In this document: positions 1-4,283 of the stretch, one piece after another
Position numbering within the stretch: the first letter of the stretch is position 1
Layout: each line of letters begins with the position of its first letter
NCBI GenBank assembly: GCA_013415595.1
Contig: JAAEEW010000211.1
Location: 1-6,172 of the forward strand
Direction of reading: 5' to 3'
DNA: 6,172 nucleotides
Source of the DNA: Methanosarcinales archaeon
GTDB lineage: Archaea > Halobacteriota > Methanosarcinia > Methanotrichales > Methanotrichaceae
Position numbers and translations under genes: made by a program
The notes under the pieces: generated by a model
Database searches by the model: none
Told to the model about the DNA's origin: nothing
Seen by the model: only the letters and a program-made list of their open reading frames with translations

Positions 1-150
1 CCTGGTCACCGGAACGTGGACGATCTGCGGGTCAGACTCCACCAGGCAGAGCAGCTCCTGCAGGTTGACGCAGGGGACGCTGGCCACAAAATCGATGCCT
101 GTGCCCTTCAGGCCCCGATAGACCGCCTGGCTGGGACTGATTTCGTTCAT
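1..150 (-). CDS. comD: Sulfopyruvate decarboxylase, alpha subunit/domain (ComD), N-terminal part
   Basis: Only the first 50 codons are in the window; the gene runs off the left edge. The translation begins MNEISPSQAVYRGLKG and contains the segments FVASVPCVNLQELL and IVHVPVTR. These match the N-terminal thiamine-diphosphate (pyrimidine-binding) domain of ComD as I recall it: an SxAVYxGLK start, a VPCxNL motif, and an IPVTR motif normally followed by the EEEG that carries the ThDP-activating glutamate, which lies just outside the window. ComD with ComE converts 3-sulfopyruvate to sulfoacetaldehyde in the cytoplasm, a step in coenzyme M synthesis. The ATG at 150-148 is well supported because an in-frame TAA lies four codons upstream (162-160). 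No Shine-Dalgarno site is visible, so a short leader or leaderless mRNA is likely. Whether this is a separate ComD or a fused ComDE cannot be told from this end. Confidence 0.88.
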   Translation of the reverse strand, partial: MNEISPSQAVYRGLKGTGIDFVASVPCVNLQELLCLVESDPQIVHVPVTR

Positions 151-180
151 GCCGATACTTTAGAGGGCGCAAGGTACATC

Positions 181-190
181 AAAATATTGT
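181..190 (-). promoter_or_regulatory. Probable archaeal TATA box of comD
   Basis: On the minus strand the AT-rich stretch ACAATATTTT sits about 31-40 bases upstream of the comD ATG. With the usual archaeal spacing of about 25 bases from the TATA centre to the start site, transcription would begin roughly at 155-162, giving a leader of about 10 bases or less. This fits the lack of a Shine-Dalgarno site. The match to TTTAWATA is only moderate. Confidence 0.35.
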
Positions 191-430
191 TCATAACGCA
201 GCGCGATGGTGACGGGATAAATGCCGCTTGCTGCCAAAGGAGCCATCCCTGCCGAGGGAGCAAATTTTTTGGCTCCGGCGAAGGATCTGATCTCCCCTCC
301 TTTCGCATAGCCATGCCCCTTCGAGACGCATGCTGGGAAACAAATCTATCCGCTTAGCTTTCAGCTCCTGGGGCCTGGGGCCAGGGACTTTTCGGCCTTT
401 TGGGACCATTCACTTTTGGCCACAATGCAC
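191..430. other. Intergenic region between comD and the secreted-protein gene
   Basis: I see no convincing gene here; the open frames crossing it resemble no family I recognise and have poor starts. It contains nested inverted repeats: GGAGCC (239-244) and GGAGC (257-261) can both pair with GGCTCC (271-276), with a T6 run at 265-270 in the loop. It also has a tandem 7-mer, TGGGGCC at 369-375 and 376-382, flanked by CCTGG/CCAGG arms (367-385). I do not recognise a known riboswitch on either strand. Confidence 0.5.
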
Positions 431-443
431 AAAGCATAAAATA
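431..443 (+). promoter_or_regulatory. Archaeal BRE/TATA promoter of the secreted-protein gene
   Basis: AAAG (431-434), a BRE-like purine element, is followed by the AT-rich box CATAAAATA (435-443). Its centre is about 55 bases before the ATG at 494, so the predicted start site is near 464-468 with a leader of about 27-30 bases. That leader contains the Shine-Dalgarno-like GGTGA. Confidence 0.5.
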
Positions 444-483
444 GTAAGTATGTTCATTATCTATGTTAAGGAATCTCATTTCG

Positions 484-488
484 GGTGA
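484..488 (+). promoter_or_regulatory. Ribosome binding site that sets the start at 494
   Basis: GGTGA matches the core of the archaeal Shine-Dalgarno sequence (GGAGGTGATC) and lies 5 bases before ATG 494. It overlaps the in-frame GTG at 485, which makes that GTG unlikely to be the start. From ATG 494 the protein begins with a standard MKK signal peptide. Confidence 0.6.
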
Positions 489-493
489 GCATT

Positions 494-1294
494 ATGAAAA
501 AATTAACTTATTTCATGGCAGTTGGCCTGCTGGCTCTGATGTTGTCCTTTTGCGCCAGCGCCAGCATGAGCCAGTTCGCTGGAAAATGGACCAATGTGGA
601 CCCCAACACCGGAGGCATCACCACCCTGGACATCACCGTCTCCGGGACCTCGGCCCAGGTGCACGCCTGGGGCAAATGTCATCCCTCGGACTGCGACTGG
701 GGTTCGGTGAATGCCTACGCCTTTGGACCCGACGTCTCGTCCAATCTGGTGAACAGCGCCCAGGCCCTTCTGGCGGTGTTCAATGCCGGCCATTCCCAGA
801 CCACCCTGGTGATCCAGACGGCAGGAAACCGGCTGAAGGTAATTGCCCTGGACCGGTTCACCGACAACAGCGGCAGAACCAACTACGTATCGGAGTACAC
901 CTTCCAGAAGAGCCAGGTCGGCCAGCTTATTCCGGGCACCATGATAGGACCGGCTGTCAGCGCGGCCATGACCAGGCTTCCTGCCCCGGTTCAGAAGTCC
1001 CCGGCATCCGAGTCGGTATTCAGCATATATCCCCGGACCACCACTCTGAGATGGGCGCCCGTCAACGGAGCGGCCTCTTACACCGTGGAGGTTGACTGCT
1101 TCCACTGCTGCCAGTCGGGAGCATGGTGTACGGACATGGGCGAGACCTGGAAGGTCGTCCCCGGAATAGCCGACACCACATACACCTTCGACTTCGTGGG
1201 AGCCCAGCCAGGAAGGTGGCGGGTGTGGGCAGTGGACTCCTCCGGAAATGAAGGATTCAAGTCCGGCTGGTGGAATTTCAGATACACCAGATAG
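494..1294 (+). CDS. Secreted two-domain protein (beta-rich N-terminal domain plus fibronectin-III-like C-terminal domain)
   Basis: A 266-residue exported protein. It has a clear Sec signal peptide: MKK, a hydrophobic core at about residues 6-20, and an ASA site at 21-23. The Cys at 20 does not fit a lipobox because Phe precedes it, so free secretion is more likely than a lipoprotein. Residues about 26-139 form a domain that starts FAGKWTNVDPNTGGIT and contains GKCHPSDCDWG (Cys62, Cys67) and DNSGRTNYVSEYTF. I recall this pattern in uncharacterised secreted bacterial proteins, but no enzymatic role is known to me. A Pro/Ala/Ser-rich linker (about 148-174) leads to residues 175-266, with alternating strands, RWAPVNGAASYTVEV and GRWRVWAVDSSG, typical of a fibronectin-III-like fold. 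A Cys cluster (202, 205, 206, 212) is inserted in it and probably forms disulfides outside the cell. The gene is monocistronic, with its own promoter and a terminator 15 bases after the stop. A binding or surface role is inference only. Confidence 0.85.
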   Translation: MKKLTYFMAVGLLALMLSFCASASMSQFAGKWTNVDPNTGGITTLDITVSGTSAQVHAWGKCHPSDCDWGSVNAYAFGPDVSSNLVNSAQALLAVFNAGHSQTTLVIQTAGNRLKVIALDRFTDNSGRTNYVSEYTFQKSQVGQLIPGTMIGPAVSAAMTRLPAPVQKSPASESVFSIYPRTTTLRWAPVNGAASYTVEVDCFHCCQSGAWCTDMGETWKVVPGIADTTYTFDFVGAQPGRWRVWAVDSSGNEGFKSGWWNFRYTR

Positions 1295-1309
1295 AGGAAA
1301 AAAATACCA

Positions 1310-1341
1310 GGGGTGATTTGACCGGCACCCCATCCCTTTTT
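1310..1341 (+). terminator. Hairpin/T-tract terminator after the secreted-protein gene
   Basis: GGGGTG (1310-1315) pairs perfectly with CACCCC (1326-1331) across a 10-base loop. A TTTTT run follows at 1337-1341. It begins 15 bases after the TAG stop at 1292-1294. Archaeal termination relies mainly on the T-tract; the hairpin strengthens the case. Confidence 0.65.
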
Positions 1342-1725
1342 CCCGGGAGCGATTGGCCGCTTTCGAGGACTTCCCCCGGGGATTCAAGCGGTTTTCTCAA
1401 GGCGGTTTTCGATCACCAGCGGGCCTGCGACCAGGGCGGCGAAATTCCGAAGGCTGGGGACGGCGCCAAATGGGCAGGAGAGGGCAGGAGTGCCCAGGGC
1501 GCCTCTCTTTTGGACATCCCTGGCCAAACCGCTCACCGTAAAAATTATCCTGGAAAAGGCATTAATAGCCTGATGGATTATTAGTGACAAACCTCTCTGG
1601 AAAAGACTCGCTGGACCTGGGCCCACGGACAGAAGAGGGGTGGCGCAGCTAATCCGGAGAGGCCGTCTGGACGGGCCGCCGGCTCCCAGGCAAAGATTTC
1701 GGGGGATGATACAACGACTCAGCCT
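1342..1725. other. Gene-free gap with structured elements upstream of the metallophosphoesterase
   Basis: No reading frame here looks real: those available have no family resemblance, atypical composition and no ribosome binding site. Elements seen are the long nested stem-loop at 1462-1503 (listed separately), an AT-rich stretch GTAAAAATTATC at 1538-1549 that could be a weak TATA box, a small hairpin AGGC-ATTAATA-GCCT at 1557-1571, and a near-palindrome CCGTC-TG-GACGG at 1663-1674. If the 1538-1549 box drives the phosphoesterase, the mRNA leader would be about 155-165 bases. Confidence 0.45.
1462..1511 (+). other. Long nested stem-loop followed by a pyrimidine/T tract
   Basis: GGCGCC (1462-1467) pairs with GGCGCC (1498-1503). 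Inside it, TGGGCA (1471-1476) pairs with TGCCCA (1491-1496), leaving an internal loop of AAA against G and a 14-base apical loop. That makes 12 perfect pairs, 8 of them stacked in GC-rich blocks. TCTCTTTT follows directly at 1504-1511. The arrangement resembles an intrinsic terminator on the plus strand, or the 3' end of a small RNA. The loop also holds a partial duplicate (GGGCAGGAG at 1472-1480 and 1482-1490), which permits an alternative hairpin GGGCA-GGAG-TGCCC. No promoter for a small RNA is clear. Confidence 0.4.
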
Positions 1726-2415
1726 TTGAGGATTCTGGGGATGGCCGACGTTCACGACCACATCTCAGCTCTGAGCACGATCCGGGACCTGGACGCCGAC
1801 CTCATCGCCTTTTGCGGCGACCTGCATAACGACAGCCAGGCTGAGCAGGCCCGGCCGGTGGCCGAGGCCCTGGCCGCCCTTGGCCCTGTGGTGCTGATCG
1901 TCCCCGGCAACATGGACCCCCGCCACCTGGCACCCGGGATCTGGGAGCGGGCCGGGCTGAAGAACATCCACCAGACCAGCTACCGTCAGGGGGGCTGGGG
2001 CTTCATCGGCCTGGGGGGGATGGTGCTGCGCAATCCCCGCAGGCTGGGGGACCCCACTCGCTACTACCACCTGGAGGAGGAGGTCTACAATTCCCTGGTC
2101 CGGTCCTGCCGGGAAATCGCGGACTGTCCAGGAAAGGTCGTGGTGACCCACCAGCCGCCCTGGGGGGCCTGCGACCTGCTCTACAACGGCCAGAGGTCGG
2201 GCTCCACCTCCCTTCGCCGTTTCATCGAGGAGCACCAGCCGGACCTGGTGCTCTGCGGCCACATCCACGAGGACCGGGGAGAGGCACTGGTGGGGACGAC
2301 CAGAGTGGTCAATGTGGGAGAGATGAGAAAGGGCTATGCAGCCCTGGTGGAGCTGGGCGACGAGATCAAAGTGAGCTGGGTGGAGCCAGGTGGACACTGC
2401 CTTGAAATACTTTGA
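1726..2415 (+). CDS. Calcineurin-like metallophosphoesterase
   Basis: A 229-residue cytoplasmic metallo-dependent phosphoesterase. All motifs of the family are present in order: D8-V-H10 (DVH), G31-D32 (CGDLH), G61-N62 (PGNMD), H142 (VTHQPP), and G178-H179-I-H181 (CGHIHE). These supply the two-metal site, so the enzyme should be active. The substrate cannot be read from the sequence; relatives hydrolyse phosphomonoesters, cyclic nucleotides or nucleic acid ends. The length suits a single-domain member. The start is TTG at 1726: no in-frame ATG or GTG lies near it upstream, and the first downstream ATG (1741) would remove the first beta strand just before the DVH motif. No Shine-Dalgarno site precedes the TTG closely; the GGGGG at 1701-1705 is too far away. 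A tiny out-of-frame ORF (ATG 1706 to TGA 1727-1729) overlaps this start. The gene stands alone between gene-free gaps, so its context does not indicate a substrate. Confidence 0.9.
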   Translation: MRILGMADVHDHISALSTIRDLDADLIAFCGDLHNDSQAEQARPVAEALAALGPVVLIVPGNMDPRHLAPGIWERAGLKNIHQTSYRQGGWGFIGLGGMVLRNPRRLGDPTRYYHLEEEVYNSLVRSCREIADCPGKVVVTHQPPWGACDLLYNGQRSGSTSLRRFIEEHQPDLVLCGHIHEDRGEALVGTTRVVNVGEMRKGYAALVELGDEIKVSWVEPGGHCLEIL

Positions 2416-2661
2416 AGAGCATGAGTAGGAGTAAGAGTGGGAAATTAGTCAGTTGGCAAGCCCGAGGGGACAATTCGAGATCTGGGCAAAGGCAGCCTCA
2501 GGCATATAGAAGAGGCATCGTTGGCTGGAATGGGGCTCTCTGGAGAGGTGTTCCCGGACTTGGGCTTATTGAACGAGGGTTCTTTCAAATAGAGAGATCA
2601 GGAGACGAGGCTTTTTGGATGAAAGTTCCCGCATGAGGGCTTGAGAAGAAGGGATTTGTGA
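2416..2661. other. Gene-free spacer between phosphoesterase and Tyr-rich protein
   Basis: No supported gene. Three hexamers in tandem occur at 2423-2440 (GAGTAG, GAGTAA, GAGTGG), shortly after the phosphoesterase stop. A T5 run at 2612-2616 has no hairpin of note. TTTCAAATAGAG at 2583-2594 is a weak TATA candidate for the following gene; it would give a leader of about 60 bases. Confidence 0.4.
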
Positions 2662-2666
2662 GGAGG
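2662..2666 (+). promoter_or_regulatory. Strong ribosome binding site
   Basis: GGAGG lies 5 bases before ATG 2672, the best Shine-Dalgarno match in the window. It supports both the start site and the reality of this small, otherwise unrecognised gene. Confidence 0.75.
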
Positions 2667-2671
2667 AAGAG

Positions 2672-3133
2672 ATGAGAACAGCAATCCTGACTACGATTGT
2701 CGGTCTGGCAGTCATTTTGCTGATATCGTTCAGCCAGGGGCAGGTTCCGATCTGGCAGCCGGGCTCGGTTCCCTATTATCCGTCATATCCGAATTATCAG
2801 TCTCTGGAGGTCAACCTATCTCCGCAATACGATTGGCTCATGCCGGACTATCTATATCAGGGCCGTTATGTGGGCTACGCTCCCTACTACTATTATGACA
2901 TCCCCGAGCCCAGGACCTGGCTATGGGGCGGTCTGCCGGTGCCCTATCCGGACTACGGCTCCTACCGCTATGAGGTGAAGTACCCCATATATCGGTGGCC
3001 CGATCACCCCTTGCAGGATCCCTACTCCTTCATATCCAGCAACGTGGGGTATGGATACGTGGGCGGCCAGCCGGTGGTGGTGCTGGGCAAGTCGTGGATG
3101 GAGAGGTTCAATCAATCGGCCATCATCCTGTAG
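2672..3133 (+). CDS. Small secreted Tyr/Pro/Trp-rich protein of unknown function
   Basis: A 153-residue protein I do not recognise. Residues 1-23 look like a signal peptide (MRT, a hydrophobic core ILTTIVGLAVILLISF, then SQGQ), with cleavage probable after Gln22-Gly23 or nearby; an uncleaved N-terminal anchor is possible. The remaining part of about 130 residues holds 22 Tyr, 18 Pro and 6 Trp by my count, including a YYYY run and repeated Tyr-Pro or Pro-Tyr steps (VPYYPSYPNY, PVPYPDYGSYRY, KYPIYRWPDHP). There is no Cys after the signal peptide. Composition suggests an extended, aromatic-rich surface or matrix protein rather than an enzyme. The last 40 residues (SSNVGYGYVGGQPVVVLGKSW) are less biased and may be a small folded piece. 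The excellent GGAGG site and a clean, codon-typical frame argue that the gene is real. It is convergent with the hydrolase gene, with 56 bases between stops. Confidence 0.8.
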   Translation: MRTAILTTIVGLAVILLISFSQGQVPIWQPGSVPYYPSYPNYQSLEVNLSPQYDWLMPDYLYQGRYVGYAPYYYYDIPEPRTWLWGGLPVPYPDYGSYRYEVKYPIYRWPDHPLQDPYSFISSNVGYGYVGGQPVVVLGKSWMERFNQSAIIL

Positions 3134-3189
3134 CTCCGGACCGGCGAGGAAGCGCGGTGCCCGGGTGACGAAAGAGGCGTACGTGGGAG

Positions 3190-4008
3190 TCAGACTCCGT
3201 CCCGGAACGTTTCATTCAGTTCCTCTTTCAGCACTCTGTAAAACTCGTCCCTGGCCTGCCGCTCCATCCAGGGACGATGCCCGCAGCTATTCAGCAGGAC
3301 GAACCTGAAGTCTTCCAGGGTGGCGGAGAGGGGCTGCCTGACGCCCTTTGCCGGGTGTGGATCGTAGTCGCCGTGAATGGCCAGCGTCGGGCATCTGATC
3401 CTCTTTCCCAGACGCAGGAGATCTCCCGTCTGCCTGAGCTTTGCAGCCTCCTTCCACACGCCGGCGAAGATATCCCCACTGCAATCGATCATCCCATTAG
3501 TCTCCGCATCAGAGGGCAGTGGATCGCAGGTGTCGGACGATGAGAATATCTGGCCCAGCCGGCACAGGGACAGGTCTTTCTCCAGGTCCATTGATCGATC
3601 ATCATTCAACGATTCCATAATGAATTCGGCCTCTCTGGCCTCCTCCCTGGACAGGCGGCCTAGCCTGGTCTCCAGGATGCCGGCAGCGTATTTCTCTTCA
3701 AAGGGAGCGCTGCCAATCAGTATCAACGACCTTGCCAGTTGAGGATATCTTGCCGCCAGGATGAAACTGAGCCAGGCTCCCCAGGAAAAGCCGACCAGGG
3801 CGACCGGGCAGTCCCCCTCAGCTTCCAGAACCCCTCTGAGCTCTTCAACCTGCCCGTCCACCGATTTTGCGGTCTGCAGCGGCTCCAGGACTCCCCAGTG
3901 GGACTTTAGCCTGGCGGCTAAAGGAGCCATCTCTCCCCGTGCTCCCGGCCCGCCATGGACGAGGGCGACTCTCCACGGCGGGCTTCCGTATCTTCTCAGG
4001 CGTTCCAT
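3190..4008 (-). CDS. Alpha/beta hydrolase
   Basis: A 272-residue cytoplasmic alpha/beta-hydrolase-fold protein. It has the oxyanion-hole motif H18-G-G-P-G22, the nucleophile elbow G73-F-S75-W-G77, the acid in the HGDYD motif (Asp216), and His244 in CGHRPWMERQA near the C-terminus, so the Ser-Asp-His triad looks complete. A lid of about 90 residues (104-200) separates the core halves. HGGPG is typical of prolyl-aminopeptidase-like and related hydrolases (peptidase family S33), but the lid is not diagnostic, and an ester or other small-molecule substrate is equally possible. There is no signal peptide. The ATG at 4008 fits the domain, since the first core strand (VALVHGG) begins a few residues in; GGTGG about 15 bases upstream is a poorly spaced Shine-Dalgarno candidate. 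The gene is divergent from the TPR membrane protein, sharing a 275-bp upstream region, and convergent with the Tyr-rich gene. Confidence 0.92.
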   Translation of the reverse strand: MERLRRYGSPPWRVALVHGGPGARGEMAPLAARLKSHWGVLEPLQTAKSVDGQVEELRGVLEAEGDCPVALVGFSWGAWLSFILAARYPQLARSLILIGSAPFEEKYAAGILETRLGRLSREEAREAEFIMESLNDDRSMDLEKDLSLCRLGQIFSSSDTCDPLPSDAETNGMIDCSGDIFAGVWKEAAKLRQTGDLLRLGKRIRCPTLAIHGDYDPHPAKGVRQPLSATLEDFRFVLLNSCGHRPWMERQARDEFYRVLKEELNETFRDGV

Positions 4009-4093
4009 ATCGGTCTGCCGTCCACCAGTCTTTTCTGTTCAGATGTATCTGGCCGCGATGCATTCATTGCTCTTGTCAAATGAAATTCACTGG

Positions 4094-4102
4094 CTATTTA
4101 AG
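4094..4102 (-). promoter_or_regulatory. Probable TATA box of the alpha/beta hydrolase
   Basis: On the minus strand CTTAAATAG differs from the archaeal consensus TTTAAATA at one base. It lies inside an inverted repeat GGCT-ATTTA-AGCC (4092-4104). Spacing predicts transcription from about 4072 and a leader of roughly 60-65 bases. The same box read on the plus strand is less well placed for the TPR gene. Confidence 0.45.
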
Positions 4103-4188
4103 CCGATCTGAAAATGACTCCATGGAGCCAGAGGCCATCAAGCGCTTCAGGGAAAAGTCCATTCACCCGGGATATCCATTCATTCCCT

Positions 4189-4208
4189 GCTCTGCATCGC
4201 TCTGCATC
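4189..4208 (+). repeat. Perfect tandem 10-bp repeat upstream of the TPR-gene promoter
   Basis: GCTCTGCATC occurs twice head to tail (4189-4198 and 4199-4208). The unit is close to one helical turn, so a protein could bind both copies on the same face of DNA. The repeat ends about 9 bases before the BRE of the 4217-4233 promoter, where archaeal activators commonly bind. Confidence 0.6.
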
Positions 4209-4216
4209 CGTGTTTT

Positions 4217-4233
4217 TAGTAAATTTTAAATAG
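4217..4233 (+). promoter_or_regulatory. Archaeal BRE/TATA promoter of the TPR membrane-protein gene
   Basis: AGTAAA (4218-4223) is a BRE-like element and TTTAAATA (4225-4232) is a perfect archaeal TATA box. The predicted start site is near 4253-4256, giving a leader of about 28-31 bases before ATG 4284. This is the clearest promoter in the window. Confidence 0.65.
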
Positions 4234-4283
4234 TTATTCGTCCTTTTGTCTGTTCAAATTTATCTTTCGTAAATGTCTCGGCC

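Noticed and set aside
16..357. Plus-strand frame of 113 codons at the left edge
   Set aside because: Its first part is antisense to comD and the rest crosses a promoter-containing intergenic region; no family resemblance.
463..1095. Plus-strand frame of 210 codons overlapping the secreted-protein gene
   Set aside because: It is a +1-type shadow with Arg/Gln/Pro/His-rich translation and no signal peptide; the 494-1294 frame explains the sequence.
503..1387. Long minus-strand open frame of 294 codons opposite the secreted-protein gene
   Set aside because: It is antisense to a gene with a signal peptide, promoter, ribosome binding site and terminator. Its translation is rich in Gly/Arg/His with no recognisable motif.
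1641..1700. tRNA-like stretch with a box-A-like TGGCGCAGCT
   Set aside because: No matching T-arm (GGTTCRA), no acceptor stem complementarity and no anticodon arm.
1384..1761. Minus-strand frame of 125 codons in the 1.34-1.73 kb gap
   Set aside because: No recognisable motif and no clear ribosome binding site, and its 5' end overlaps the phosphoesterase start.
1765..2397. Minus-strand frame of 210 codons
   Set aside because: It is antisense to the metallophosphoesterase, which carries every catalytic motif in order; no family resemblance on the minus strand.
2412..2636. Frame of 74 codons between the phosphoesterase and the Tyr-rich gene
   Set aside because: It starts with a TTG inside the previous stop region, has no Shine-Dalgarno site and has a low-complexity Ser/Arg/Gly start. 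I cannot support it.
4122..4229. Short frame of 35 codons starting at ATG 4122, 20-28 bases after a plus-strand TATA-like box
   Set aside because: The spacing would suit a leaderless mRNA, but there is no family match, the frame runs through the tandem repeat and ends inside the TATA box of the next gene. The region is better explained as regulatory DNA.
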